Source: Bauldia litoralis (GTDB lineage: Bacteria > Pseudomonadota > Alphaproteobacteria > Rhizobiales > Kaistiaceae). From it: 64,000 nucleotides of DNA. Below the pieces are notes generated by a model. That model had not been told where the DNA came from, did no database searches, and saw only the letters and a list, made by a program, of their open reading frames with translations. This document shows positions 24,057 to 33,250 of this stretch, piece after piece. The stretch lies in assembly GCF_900104485.1 (NCBI RefSeq), contig NZ_FMXQ01000003.1, positions 434,001 through 498,000 on the forward strand. Direction: 5' to 3'. Each line of letters opens with the position of its first letter. The stretch's first letter is position 1. Both the position numbers and the translations under genes were made by a program.

Positions 24057-24902
24057 TCAAACGGGCACCATGCGCGTGACGCGGCTCGGCGATGGTTCGG
24101 CGAGGTAGAGATTGCCGGCCGCATCGCCGCTTATGCCGTGCGCGGCGTTCAGGACCGGCCGGCAGCGACCGAGCCGTTCGCCCCGTGGCGAGAGCAGGGT
24201 CAGCGCGGGGACGAGGTCGGTGACATAGAGACGGCCATCGGCATCGCCCCAGAGGTCGAGGGGCTTGGCGAAGCCGGTCCAGATCTCGATGAAGGCCCCC
24301 TCGGGCGAGAACACCTGGAGCCGGTCATTCTCGCGGTCGACGACGACCACACGGCCATCGGGGAGGACCCAGACCGCGTGCGGGTTCATGAATTCGCCCG
24401 GGCCGTCGCCGAGCTCGCCCCATGAGCCGAGCGGCGTCCCGTCGGGCGCGAAGCGATGGACCTTGTGATTGGCGTAGCCGTCGGAGACATAGATGGTGCC
24501 GTCGGGCGCGAAGGCGACGGCGGTCGGATGGTTGAATGGCGAAAGCGGCTCGTTCCGCCGGCCAATGCCGCCGACCCGGCGTTCGCCCTCCGCGATCACC
24601 ACCTCGTGGCAGTCGCGATCGACGATGAACAGGCGGCCGTCGGGCGCCGCCGTCAGCATGTGGGCGTCGGCGATCAGGTCGCCGCCCCAGAGCGCCTTGA
24701 TCCGGCCCTCCGGGTCGAGGCTCGCAACGGCCGGACCCCCGGCATCGACGAGTGGATCTCGCCGAACGAGGACATGAACATCTCCCGACGGATCCACGGC
24801 GACATCGGTCACGCCGCCGGGGCCCGCGGCGTGGACATAGAAGGGACGATCGACGCGGTATCGCTGGTCGCCGAGCGCAACGGTGAGCGCGGTATTGGTC
24901 AT
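24057..24902 (-). CDS. NHL-repeat six-bladed beta-propeller protein
   Basis: 281 residues from the ATG at 24902. Repeating blades of the pattern G-x-(I/V)-Y-V-(S/T)-D are seen: FNHPTAVAFAPDGTIYVSDG, NPHAVWVLPDGRVVVVDREN, LDLWGDADGRLYVTD and ISGDAAGNLYLAEPS. The family includes the peptidyl-alpha-hydroxyglycine amidating lyase propeller and SMP-30-like lactonases. No signal peptide is evident, so it should be cytoplasmic, which is unusual for the lyase type. It sits between the hydantoinase (42 bases) and a permease (14 bases), so it probably acts in the same pathway, perhaps as a lactonase or lyase. Function is not established. Confidence 0.75.
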   Translation of the reverse strand: MTNTALTVALGDQRYRVDRPFYVHAAGPGGVTDVAVDPSGDVHVLVRRDPLVDAGGPAVASLDPEGRIKALWGGDLIADAHMLTAAPDGRLFIVDRDCHEVVIAEGERRVGGIGRRNEPLSPFNHPTAVAFAPDGTIYVSDGYANHKVHRFAPDGTPLGSWGELGDGPGEFMNPHAVWVLPDGRVVVVDRENDRLQVFSPEGAFIEIWTGFAKPLDLWGDADGRLYVTDLVPALTLLSPRGERLGRCRPVLNAAHGISGDAAGNLYLAEPSPSRVTRMVPV

Positions 24903-24916
24903 GGTGCGGTTCCTTC

Positions 24917-25777
24917 CTACGCCACACGCGCCGGCGCGCTGGCGCGGGGAACCCATCGCGTCAGCCGCGCCGAGACCCGGTTGAACACCGCGTAGCTGAT
25001 CGACGCGTAGACGATGAAGAGAAGGGCGACGAAGAACATGCGGTCGACGTAGCCGTATTGCTGGGAGTAGACGAGGATGTAGCCGAGGCCCGACTGGGCG
25101 CCGAGATATTCCGCGCCGATCACCGTCGCCCAGGCGACGCCGAGGCTCAGCAGGATGGTTGCGCGAAGCTCCGGAAAGATCGCGGGAATGATGATCGTGC
25201 GATAGACCTCGAGCTTGCTGGCGCCGAGGGTCAACGCATTGTCGATGTAGATCTGCGGGACGTTCCTGACGGCATTCAGCGTGCCGGCGACGAAGAGCAC
25301 GCCGACGCCGTAGCCGATGAACGCGATCTTGCCGATGAAATATGTGCCGAACCAGAGCTGGAAAAGCGGCACCATGGCCAGCAACGGCAGGCCCTGAATG
25401 AGCTGCATCGGCAGGCCGATGAGCCGCCGGGACCAGACGGACCAGGAGATGGCGAGCCCGAGCGCGGTGCCGCCGATCGCGCCGATGGCCAGCCCGACAT
25501 AAAGGCGAAGCAGCGTATCCCAGGAGTGGGTGACGACCGAGAGGGCCGCGGCGGCGTAGGACCGCTCGGCGCCTTCGCCGACCGAGGCGACGCCGAGGCC
25601 GCCGCCCCAGTAATCGGCCATGGACAGGAATGTCCGCGAGACCAGAACGTCCCAGCCGGGAACGAGCGGGACGCCCGGGATGATCTCTGCCGTGTAGATG
25701 CGCGAAAGGAGTTGCCAGAAGAGGATGAGCCCGACGAACACGGCCAGTGAGATCCAGCGCTCGGCCGTCCGGGTCAT
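24917..25777 (-). CDS. ABC transporter permease, SsuC/TauC type (second permease)
   Basis: 286 residues, about six membrane segments. The EAA-type loop reads NALTLGASKLEVYRTIIIPAIFPELRATI, then SLGVAWATVIGAEYLGAQSGLGY, typical of taurine/sulfonate/NMT1-class permeases. A long periplasmic loop after the first segment (residues about 30-80) is larger than in most TauC proteins. The start overlaps the ATPase stop by four bases. With the permease at 26583 it likely forms a heterodimer, whereas most transporters of this class use one permease twice. Confidence 0.9.
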   Translation of the reverse strand: MTRTAERWISLAVFVGLILFWQLLSRIYTAEIIPGVPLVPGWDVLVSRTFLSMADYWGGGLGVASVGEGAERSYAAAALSVVTHSWDTLLRLYVGLAIGAIGGTALGLAISWSVWSRRLIGLPMQLIQGLPLLAMVPLFQLWFGTYFIGKIAFIGYGVGVLFVAGTLNAVRNVPQIYIDNALTLGASKLEVYRTIIIPAIFPELRATILLSLGVAWATVIGAEYLGAQSGLGYILVYSQQYGYVDRMFFVALLFIVYASISYAVFNRVSARLTRWVPRASAPARVA

Positions 25778-26586
25778 GACGCCGCGCTCCGTCGGGACCC
25801 GTGTTCGAGACCCAGATGTGCCAGCAGCTTGTGCTTCACCGTCATCATGTCGGGCCGGGTCAGAGTATCGACGTCGCGCGGCCGGGTGGCGTCGATGGCG
25901 ATGTCGTCGACGAGCCGTCCGTCACGGATGACGATGATCCGATCGGCGAGGAGCAGCGACTCGTCGACGTCATGGGTAACGAAGAGGATCGTCCGCCGCG
26001 GGGCGTCGGTGCTGCGCCAGAGATCGAGAAGGACGTCGTGGAGCTGGTGCTTGGTGACGTAGTCGAGCGCCGCGAAGGGCTCGTCGAGCAGGAGAACGTC
26101 CGAACCGTTGGCAAAGACGGTCGCGATGGCGACGCGCTTCAGCATCCCGCCGGACAGTTCCTTTGGCCAGGCGCGCGCCACATGCGACAGGCTGACGAGT
26201 TCGAGGTACCGGTTGGCGATGTCGCGTCGTTCGGCGGCGGGGACGCCGCGACGTTTCATGCCGTATTCGACATTGTCGATCACCCGGAACCACGGGAAGA
26301 CGCTGTCCTTCTGGAAGACGACGCCACGATCGGGGCCGGGGCCGGTCACCTGCTTCGCGCCGACCGTGATCGCGCCGCCGCTGGTCGGCAGGAGGCCCGA
26401 GACCATCTGCAGGAGGGTCGTCTTGCCGCAGCCGGACGGGCCGACCAGGCAGACGAATTCGCCCTCGCGGATATGGGCGCTGACGCCATCGACGGCGGTC
26501 ACCTCCTGTCCGTCGCCGCGGACGAAGGTGCGGGTCACGTCGGTGAAGGTAATGTCGTTCGGCTTGCCCTGGCTGCTGTCGGTCAT
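25774..26586 (-). CDS. ABC transporter ATPase, SsuB/TauB type
   Basis: 270 residues. Walker A GPSGCGKTTLLQM near residue 40, Q-loop in VVFQKDSVFPWF, signature LSGGMLKR, Walker B VLLLDEPFAALD and the switch histidine in FVTHDVDESLLL. This set is typical of the nitrate/sulfonate/taurine class. Start and stop both overlap the flanking permease genes by four bases, giving tight coupling. It has no long C-terminal regulatory domain. Confidence 0.93.
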   Translation of the reverse strand: MTDSSQGKPNDITFTDVTRTFVRGDGQEVTAVDGVSAHIREGEFVCLVGPSGCGKTTLLQMVSGLLPTSGGAITVGAKQVTGPGPDRGVVFQKDSVFPWFRVIDNVEYGMKRRGVPAAERRDIANRYLELVSLSHVARAWPKELSGGMLKRVAIATVFANGSDVLLLDEPFAALDYVTKHQLHDVLLDLWRSTDAPRRTILFVTHDVDESLLLADRIIVIRDGRLVDDIAIDATRPRDVDTLTRPDMMTVKHKLLAHLGLEHGSRRSAAS

Positions 26587-27479
26587 GTGGTTCCCACCCG
26601 GGCAGAGACGCTCCAGCGCGTGACATAGCGAACGAGGGCGCCGGCGATCCAGTCGGCGATGACGGCGACAATGCCGAGGACGAGGAGGGCGGCGAAGATG
26701 CCCTCGATATCGAGGCTGCCGGCGAGCACTTCGATGATCTTGCCGATGCCCTGCTGCGCGCCGAGAAGCTCGGCGATCGCTTCGAGACCCCAGGCGCCGG
26801 CAAGCGCGATGCGGATACCACCGAGCACCTGCGGAAGGGTGCCCGGGATCAGGATGTCGCGGAGGATATCACCGGTGCCGGCCCCGAAGGTTCGCGCCGA
26901 GCTTTCGTAGACCGGATCGAGATTCTCGGCCGCCCGCTGGGCGAAGAGATAGAGGATGACGAGCACGTAGACGGTGACGAGGAGCACGGCGCTCCAGCGA
27001 CCCGTTCCGAACCAGATCAGGAAGAAGGGCGCCATCACCAGGATGGGGATGGTGCCGACGGTATTGAGGATCGGATCGGATATGGCGCGCGCGACGGGAA
27101 CACGCGCGGCGAAAAGGCCGAGGACGGTCCCGATCAGGCCGCCGACCACGACCGCGATCAGAACGTTGGCCGCCGTATAGGCCATGCTTCCCATCAGCCC
27201 CGTCTCCGGCAGGCCATAGTAGGAAAGCATGTCCGCGACGACAAAATCGTCGGCGATGCGGCGGAAGACATTGAGGGGGGAAGGCAGCGAGGAGCGCGGG
27301 ACGACAAAGGTCAGTCCCCACCAGAAGACGACCAGCAGGACGAGGCCGATCGCTCCGAAGATGTCGATGCGGAAGGAGCGCAACGTCGCCCACACAGTCA
27401 CACCCCGCTGGTCGGCCGCGCGCGGACGGGACGGCAGCACTGCCGTCGTCCCGTCGATCATGCTGGTATCGGACGCCAT
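26583..27479 (-). CDS. ABC transporter permease, SsuC/TauC type (first permease)
   Basis: 298 residues with six predicted membrane segments. The coupling loop is visible as ESSARTFGAGTGDILRDILIPGTLPQVLGGI, then ALAGAWGLEAIAELLGAQQGIG. It follows the solute-binding gene by 24 bases and overlaps the ATPase. Together with the permease at 24917 it frames the ATPase gene, an arrangement suggesting a heterodimeric channel. Its N-terminal 30 residues are hydrophilic. Confidence 0.9.
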   Translation of the reverse strand: MASDTSMIDGTTAVLPSRPRAADQRGVTVWATLRSFRIDIFGAIGLVLLVVFWWGLTFVVPRSSLPSPLNVFRRIADDFVVADMLSYYGLPETGLMGSMAYTAANVLIAVVVGGLIGTVLGLFAARVPVARAISDPILNTVGTIPILVMAPFFLIWFGTGRWSAVLLVTVYVLVILYLFAQRAAENLDPVYESSARTFGAGTGDILRDILIPGTLPQVLGGIRIALAGAWGLEAIAELLGAQQGIGKIIEVLAGSLDIEGIFAALLVLGIVAVIADWIAGALVRYVTRWSVSARVGTT

Positions 27480-27503
27480 GGTCCAGCCGGGATTGCTACG
27501 CGA

Positions 27504-28832
27504 TCACGCGCCGGCCGCGGTCGCCAGCCTGTAGGCGTCGAGATAGTTGAACTTCTCGTAGTAGGACTTCGCCTGGTCGAGCAGCGCCTTCTTGTCGTCG
27601 GACAACGTCTGGCCATCGAGATCGCCGATCATCTTCTCCGACTGCACCCGATAGTCCTCCATCTGCTTCCAGATCGCCGCCGCCCAGATGATGTCATCGG
27701 GCGTGAGTCCCTCATCCGGAAGGATGCCGTTGTCGACGAACTCTTTGATCATCGCGCCCCAGGCGTTGCCGTAATAGAGCACGCTGTCGGGATTGTTGAA
27801 GTAGGTCTCGCCGTAGTCGAACGGCGCGAAGGGATGGAGCGAGTCGACGGTGCCCTGGACACCCTTGCCGTCGAGGTCCGTGCCGGCAACGCTGTTCAGG
27901 TAGGGCGCCTGCAGATCATAGAGGGACGGGTCTTTCTTCACCGCGTCGATCGTGCGCCAGACCACCGAGAGAAAGCGGAGCACCGTGTTCTGGTTGGCGT
28001 TGACGAAATCGGCATTGGCGCCGATGCCGACGATCGCGACCAGCGGAGCAACCGGCGAACCAGCGCCGCCGGGGGCGTATTCGAACAGGTCGCCAATGCC
28101 GAGGAGCTTGGTCCAGCCGGCCTGTTCCAGCGTGAACACGACCGGGGCGCCCTCGGGGTTGAGGAAGTCAATCTGCCCCGACTTGGCGAGCACCAGCGAC
28201 TTGGAGTCCTCAAGCACCTGGGTGTCCCACTTCACGCCGCTGAATTCGGCGGCGGCATCGGTAAAGGGGCGGTTGCTCAGTTGCGGCGGGGTGACCAGGG
28301 TCTTGCCGGCCATCGGCTCGAGGGCCGTCTTGATGGCTTCGTCGAAGTCCATTCCCTCCGCGATGTAGTCGCGGAACGACTTCAATCCGAGCTCCGGATT
28401 GGCGAGGATCGCCTGCCCGAGGAAGGTGTCGGTGAAGGCGATGCATTTCAGCTTCTCGGTGCTCTTGTAGGTCGGCAGCATCAGCGGGCAGTACTGGCTC
28501 GCGATGTCGATCTGGCCGTTCAGAAGGAGTGCGGTCCCGTTGGTGTCATTGATCTTCATGCCGAGCTCTTCGGGGCCGATGGCAATTCCGGCTTCCTCGA
28601 ACCAGCCCTTCTTCATCGCGATGACGTAGAAGGTATTGTCGGCATAGGGCCGCATGCCGAAATTCACCGCGGCCTCGGGGAGTTCTGTCCCTGCTTCAGG
28701 TTCAGCCGGCTGATATTCCGTGTACTGAGCCTCGGCGATACCGAAGCTCGCCATCCAGAGCACCGCGGCGCCCGCCATCAGGCTGGCCCGGCTCCAGAAG
28801 AAGCGATGCCGTTCCGTCTTCGAATTGACCAT
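27504..28832 (-). CDS. ABC transporter substrate-binding protein, NMT1/SsuA-like
   Basis: 442 residues with a signal peptide ending AEA at residue 35. The mature protein has the NMT1/THI5-like fold: VNFGMRPYADNTFYVIAMKKGWFEEAGI, followed by NGTALLLNGQIDIASQYCPLM, and a long C-terminal half. The family binds pyrimidine precursors, taurine, sulfonates or nitrate; the linked hydantoinase favours a cyclic amide. It is longer than most members (about 330 residues) because of a C-terminal extension with YSYYEKF-like helices (KSYYEKFNYLDAYR). First structural gene of the operon, 187 bases after the IclR gene. Confidence 0.86.
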   Translation of the reverse strand: MVNSKTERHRFFWSRASLMAGAAVLWMASFGIAEAQYTEYQPAEPEAGTELPEAAVNFGMRPYADNTFYVIAMKKGWFEEAGIAIGPEELGMKINDTNGTALLLNGQIDIASQYCPLMLPTYKSTEKLKCIAFTDTFLGQAILANPELGLKSFRDYIAEGMDFDEAIKTALEPMAGKTLVTPPQLSNRPFTDAAAEFSGVKWDTQVLEDSKSLVLAKSGQIDFLNPEGAPVVFTLEQAGWTKLLGIGDLFEYAPGGAGSPVAPLVAIVGIGANADFVNANQNTVLRFLSVVWRTIDAVKKDPSLYDLQAPYLNSVAGTDLDGKGVQGTVDSLHPFAPFDYGETYFNNPDSVLYYGNAWGAMIKEFVDNGILPDEGLTPDDIIWAAAIWKQMEDYRVQSEKMIGDLDGQTLSDDKKALLDQAKSYYEKFNYLDAYRLATAAGA

Positions 28833-28968
28833 GAGTCCCGTCCCAGGTTGCGCTTCGGCCCATCTGCCGGAGCAATCCGACCTTAGCCAGCGTTCTCCAT
28901 AAAGAACGACAGGCTATACCCAGAACAATTTGATGCCCAGGAGCCGCAAGAGTCAATTCTTGGGCAGC

Positions 28969-28991
28969 CTCAAACACGAACAATGTTTGAG
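28969..28991. promoter_or_regulatory. Inverted repeat upstream of NMT1-type operon
   Basis: CTCAAACA and TGTTTGAG are exact reverse complements around a 7-base centre (CGAACAA), between the IclR gene and the solute-binding gene. No T-run follows on the minus strand, so an operator for the adjacent IclR regulator is likelier than a terminator. Confidence 0.4.
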
Positions 28992-29019
28992 CAGGGACCG
29001 GCTGAAATGCCGGCACGCC

Positions 29020-29880
29020 TCAGCCGGCGTCGTCGAGAAAGTGAGCCGGCGGCTTTGCCATGATCGATTGATGGATATCGCGGCAGGTCCTTTTCATGAG
29101 CTGCGCAACGGATCGCTCGTGCCTGCGCAGGTCATTGACGAAGCCCATCACGCAGAAGACGTAACTGACGTCACCGCCACGGTCATAAATCGGCAGGCCA
29201 AAAGCCATCATGCCCTCGAAATGCTCGCCGACGCTGCGCGAGTATCCCCGTTCCCGGGTCATCTCGACCTCGCCGATCAGGGCGTCCGGCGTCGTGATCG
29301 ACCGCGGCGTGTAGGCGTTGGGCTTCCAGTTCGCCATCCATTTCCGCAATCGGTCATCACCCTGCCAGGCGATGTAGGCCCGCATCTGTGCGGGTGCATC
29401 CCGCGGAAAAGGAAAGCCGACCGGATGGGACACTTCCATCTGGCGGGTCGTGGTGAAGTTTTCGATGACGACAAAGGAGTCGTCCGTCTGCGGCTGGGTC
29501 AGGACGCAGGAATAGCCGGTCTGCTTGACGAGATTGTCGAGCCGCTCGCGGATCCGCGACAGAACGGGCGAGGCCATCAGCGACGAGGCGCTGGCCAGGA
29601 GACCGGAATGCAACTGATAGGTCTTCGTCCGCTCGTCGAAACGGACCCAGCCGAACTGCACGAGGGTCATCAGGATCGAGCGGCAATGGCTCTTGGTAAT
29701 GTTCAGCGTGCCCGAAATCTCGGCTAGGCTCACTGCCTCCGCCGTATGTTCGTTCAGGAAATTCACGACGGCGATGGCGTGTTCCAGCGCAGGAACGAGC
29801 TTCAGCCTCGGCGTCGACGTTGTCGACGGCCGCTGCTGCGCCTGCGCTCCCTCGGTGGATGAAATGCCGGTATCGGACAA
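29020..29880 (-). CDS. IclR-family transcriptional regulator
   Basis: 286 residues if translation starts at the TTG at 29880, which has GAAGG seven bases upstream; an ATG at 30003 would add 41 residues without a ribosome site. The winged helix (VSLAEISGTLNITKSHCRSILMTLVQFGW) is followed by the IclR effector domain (FPRDAPAQMRAYIAW, RERGYSRSVGEHFEGMMAFGLPIYD). It probably controls the hydantoinase/NMT1-type operon directly downstream on the same strand. Start uncertain, family secure. Confidence 0.85.
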   Translation of the reverse strand: MSDTGISSTEGAQAQQRPSTTSTPRLKLVPALEHAIAVVNFLNEHTAEAVSLAEISGTLNITKSHCRSILMTLVQFGWVRFDERTKTYQLHSGLLASASSLMASPVLSRIRERLDNLVKQTGYSCVLTQPQTDDSFVVIENFTTTRQMEVSHPVGFPFPRDAPAQMRAYIAWQGDDRLRKWMANWKPNAYTPRSITTPDALIGEVEMTRERGYSRSVGEHFEGMMAFGLPIYDRGGDVSYVFCVMGFVNDLRRHERSVAQLMKRTCRDIHQSIMAKPPAHFLDDAG

Positions 29881-30309
29881 GATCGAACCTTCACGGATTC
29901 CAGAGACGACGAATGTCCCGATGGTGGCTTTTATGGCAGCGGGATCAGGAGTCAAAGGGCGGGTATCGAGCAGCCAGCATGAATCCTGTCTCGCTCCCTT
30001 CATAGCGGAAGAATGAAAGTCCGTGGATTCCCCGAGGGGCCTGGCCGCGGCGAAGACCGGAAAGCGCAGGACTTTTCCGCCATGGGCAGATGTCCTCGTC
30101 CGGCGGCAAGGCCTGCCGTTTCCGGTCGGTGAAGCCGAACTCCCGGCGTCCTGCGACGCGTCGATCTGTCCGGTGCGGCCGCTGCCATGGTAACCAGCGC
30201 CAGCCTTTTCGCCGCGTCGCCGGTCCACGCTCCGACAGTCGCAACTGCCGTGCCTCAGGTCAGGACGATGGATGCGTTGAAGACGCCGGGGCGCCGATAG
30301 AGAAGGCGT
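29881..30309. other. Gene-poor stretch upstream of the IclR gene
   Basis: About 430 bases between the IclR regulator and the LacI-operon ATPase. The minus-strand IclR frame stays open through most of it but without good start signals or family-like sequence. I see no convincing gene, RNA or strong hairpin; the promoter of the IclR gene should be here. Confidence 0.4.
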
Positions 30310-31380
30310 TCAGGCTTCGGCGAAGAGGTGCGCCTGGGCGGGATCGAAGCCGAGGCCGATCTCGATACCCGGTTCGAGCACCCGGTCCTCGCCAAGCGCC
30401 GCGATCACGCGGGTTCCGTCCTTCAGTCCGACCTCGACCACCGTCTCGGCGCCGAGGCGCTCGGTCAGGAGCACGTTGCCATGCAGCATGCCCTCGGACG
30501 GTGTCGCGCTCGGGACGAGGTATTGCGGGCGTACGCCAAGGATCGCCTTGCTTCCCGTCTGAATATCGCGGCCCGTGGTGGAGACCTCGATCGGATCGAG
30601 TGCGGCGTTTGTCACCCGCGCGCGACCGTCGCTCACCGCCTGGGTCTCGACGGAAATGAAGTTCATCGACGGCGCGCCGAGGAAGCCGGCAACGAACAGG
30701 TTGGCCGGGTGATGGTAGAGTTCCATCGGCGAGCCGACCTGCATGACCTCGCCGTCCTTCAAGACGACGATCTTGTCGGCCAGCGTCATTGCCTCGACCT
30801 GGTCGTGGGTGACATAGACCATCGTCGCGCCGAGGTCCTGATGGAGCTTTCCGATCTCGAGGCGCATGTCCATCCGCAGCGCGGCGTCGAGATTGGAGAG
30901 CGGCTCGTCGAACAGGAAGACGGCCGGATCGCGGACGATGGCCCGGCCGATGGCGACACGCTGGCGCTGGCCGCCGGACAACTCCGACGGGCGACGGTCG
31001 AGCAGGTGTTCCATCTGGAGGATGCGGGCGGCCTCGGCGACCTTCTCGGCCTTCTCGGCTTTCGGAACCCCGTTGATCGTCAAGCCGAAGGCGACATTCT
31101 CGCGCACCGTCATATGGGGGAAGATGGCGTAGGTCTGGAAAACCATCGCGATCCCGCGGTCCTTCGGCGGCACGTCGTTGACGACCTTGCCGGCGATCTC
31201 CAGCGTCCCGGCGGTGATATCCTCGAGGCCGGCGATCATGCGGAGCAGGGTCGACTTGCCGCAACCGGACGGCCCGACGAAGACGACGAATTCGCCGTCC
31301 TCGATCTCGATGTCGACGCCCTTGATAACTTCGGTGCGTCCGAAGCTCTTGCAGACGCCTTTCAGGGAAACATGAGCCAT
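30310..31380 (-). CDS. ABC transporter ATPase, UgpC/MalK type
   Basis: 356 residues from the ATG at 31380. Walker A GPSGCGKSTLLRM, signature LSGGQRQR, Walker B VFLFDEPLSNLDA and switch VTHDQVEAM, followed by the MalK-type regulatory domain (LGVRPQYLVP). It is the last gene of the LacI-headed operon, five bases after the glycosidase. It could also serve the neighbouring CUT1 transporter at 39513-42706, which lacks an ATPase, since MalK-type subunits are often shared. Confidence 0.93.
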   Translation of the reverse strand: MAHVSLKGVCKSFGRTEVIKGVDIEIEDGEFVVFVGPSGCGKSTLLRMIAGLEDITAGTLEIAGKVVNDVPPKDRGIAMVFQTYAIFPHMTVRENVAFGLTINGVPKAEKAEKVAEAARILQMEHLLDRRPSELSGGQRQRVAIGRAIVRDPAVFLFDEPLSNLDAALRMDMRLEIGKLHQDLGATMVYVTHDQVEAMTLADKIVVLKDGEVMQVGSPMELYHHPANLFVAGFLGAPSMNFISVETQAVSDGRARVTNAALDPIEVSTTGRDIQTGSKAILGVRPQYLVPSATPSEGMLHGNVLLTERLGAETVVEVGLKDGTRVIAALGEDRVLEPGIEIGLGFDPAQAHLFAEA

Positions 31381-31385
31381 TCGAC

Positions 31386-32363
31386 TTACTCCGCCATTGA
31401 GCCCGTTGCGACGCGCAACAGGCCATCCGGTTCGACATTGACCGGGTCGGGATCGCTGATCTCGCCGACGAACTCTCCCTCCGGCCGATCGATGAACCCG
31501 ATGATCTGGAGGCCTTCCCCGGTGTCGAGGATGCGTGACGCGTAACGCCGGCAGGGCAGGGATCCGTCGAGGAACGGGCCGGGGGCGACTGACCATGGCC
31601 CGCGCGGACCTTCGCCGATCAGGTAGTGGCTGCCGGAAACCGGGCCTCCCGGCGTTGCCTGAGCCTGGGCGGCCGAGAAATGCTGTGCGGCGGTGCAGAA
31701 CAGGCAGTACCAGCGTCCGTCATGCTCGAACACCTGCGGCACCTCGAGCTGGCCGAAGCCGCCGCGGAAGACCGGCGGCCGCAGCGTCCAGTTGGCCAGG
31801 TCCGGCGATGTCGCAAGTCCGATGGCGCCGCCGGCGTTGGGCTCCGTGACGCCCGAGGCGCGCGCCGTGAAATACATGAGCCAGCCATCACCCTCGGGAT
31901 CGCGCATCACCCACGGGTCGCGCATGGCGCGGTCGTGCCAGAAGCCGGGCCGGAACTGCTCGTAGTCGTCGCCACTGAGATCGAGGCAGAGGCCGTCGCC
32001 AACCCGCTTCCAGCTGTGGAGATCGTCGCTCGTCGCGTGACCGATCCGCTGGATCAGGCCGTCCTCGGCGTGGCATGTGCCGGTATAGAAGAGATGCCAG
32101 TGGCCGTCGGATTCCTGGACGACCGATCCGGTCCAGGTCGTGTAGTCGTCCCAGGCGCCGCGTTCCGCCGGCCCGAAACAGGTGCCGAGATGGGTCCACT
32201 TGATCAGGTCGTCGCTGACCGCGTGGCCCTGGCTGACGTTCCAGTGCCGCAGTTCGGGTTCCTCGATCGACCGGGGCGCCTGGAGGAAGAAAGCATGCCA
32301 GCGCCCGTCGTCATGGACGTACCAGCTGTCCCAGAGCCATTTGTCGTCGAGTCGCAGAACCAT
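31386..32363 (-). CDS. Glycoside hydrolase, GH32/GH43-like beta-propeller
   Basis: 325 residues, no signal peptide, so cytoplasmic. Three acidic residues in the expected positions of GH32/43/68 five-bladed propellers can be picked out: D12 in WLWDSW, D149 in MRDPWV and E207 in LEVPQVF. Blade repeats such as SDDLIKW, SDDLHSW and SPDLANW are also typical. It would split or trim an oligosaccharide or glycoside after uptake. The start follows the permease by five bases. Family limits between GH32, GH43 and GH117-like groups cannot be resolved by eye. Confidence 0.8.
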   Translation of the reverse strand: MVLRLDDKWLWDSWYVHDDGRWHAFFLQAPRSIEEPELRHWNVSQGHAVSDDLIKWTHLGTCFGPAERGAWDDYTTWTGSVVQESDGHWHLFYTGTCHAEDGLIQRIGHATSDDLHSWKRVGDGLCLDLSGDDYEQFRPGFWHDRAMRDPWVMRDPEGDGWLMYFTARASGVTEPNAGGAIGLATSPDLANWTLRPPVFRGGFGQLEVPQVFEHDGRWYCLFCTAAQHFSAAQAQATPGGPVSGSHYLIGEGPRGPWSVAPGPFLDGSLPCRRYASRILDTGEGLQIIGFIDRPEGEFVGEISDPDPVNVEPDGLLRVATGSMAE

Positions 32364-32368
32364 TGTCT

Positions 32369-33250
32369 CTATCCCTTCACCCCGGTGGAGGCGATCGACG
32401 CGATGAAAGCGCGCTGGAGTATGAGGTAGAAGGCCAGCACCGGTACGGTGATCAGGGACAGGTAGGCCATGACCTCGCCCCAGACCACGTTGAGCTGGAA
32501 GAAGTAGCCGAGTCCGACCATGATCGGCCGGTGCGCCTCGTCCTGCACGACGATCAGCGGCCACAGATACTGTTCGTTGTACATCTTGAGCGACTTGAGG
32601 ATCGCCGCCGTTGCGATCACTGGGCCGGCGAGCGGCATCACCACCCTGCGATAGATCTGCCACCAGGTCGCGCCTTCCACCCGCGCCGCCTCGATGAGCT
32701 CGCGGGGCAGGTCCTTGAAATACTGGACGAAGAGGAAAACCGTCAGGGCGTCGGCGATCCACGGGATGATCTGCACCCGGTAGGTATTGAGCCATCCGAA
32801 TTCCAGGCCGTCGAGGCCGATCCATGGCAGTCGCGACACGAACAGGAGCAGCGGAATCGCGATCGTCTCGAACGGGATGATCAGCGTCGCGAGCATGATG
32901 GAGAGCAGCAATCCGCTCCCCTTCCAGTTCATGTAGACGAAGGAGAACGCCGCCAGCGAGCAGAGGAACAGCGAGGCGACCACCGTGACGACGGTGATGA
33001 AGACGGAGTTGAAGACGAACAGCCCGATCGGCGCGCGCCGGAAGGCGGCGAAATAGTTGTCGAGGCTGATGTCGCCGACCGGCAGGAAGGCACGCAGCGA
33101 CGAGGTGTCGCTGAGAAGCTGGGCGGTCGGCTTGAAGGACGACATCACCATGAAGATCAGCGGGAACAGGAAGATGGTTCCGACCAGCGCCAGAACCAGG
33201 TAGCGCACCGCCAGTCGAAGTCCCCGGGAGTCGCCTGTGACCACTGCCAT
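32369..33250 (-). CDS. ABC transporter permease, MalG type (LacI operon)
   Basis: 293 residues from the ATG at 33250, one base overlapping the preceding stop (TGATG). First membrane segment at residues about 14-36, the MalG-type periplasmic part, EAA loop LPRELIEAARVEGATWWQIYRRVVMPLAG and the tail QRAFIASIASTGVKG are present. Partner of the permease at 33250-34320. Confidence 0.92.
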   Translation of the reverse strand: MAVVTGDSRGLRLAVRYLVLALVGTIFLFPLIFMVMSSFKPTAQLLSDTSSLRAFLPVGDISLDNYFAAFRRAPIGLFVFNSVFITVVTVVASLFLCSLAAFSFVYMNWKGSGLLLSIMLATLIIPFETIAIPLLLFVSRLPWIGLDGLEFGWLNTYRVQIIPWIADALTVFLFVQYFKDLPRELIEAARVEGATWWQIYRRVVMPLAGPVIATAAILKSLKMYNEQYLWPLIVVQDEAHRPIMVGLGYFFQLNVVWGEVMAYLSLITVPVLAFYLILQRAFIASIASTGVKG

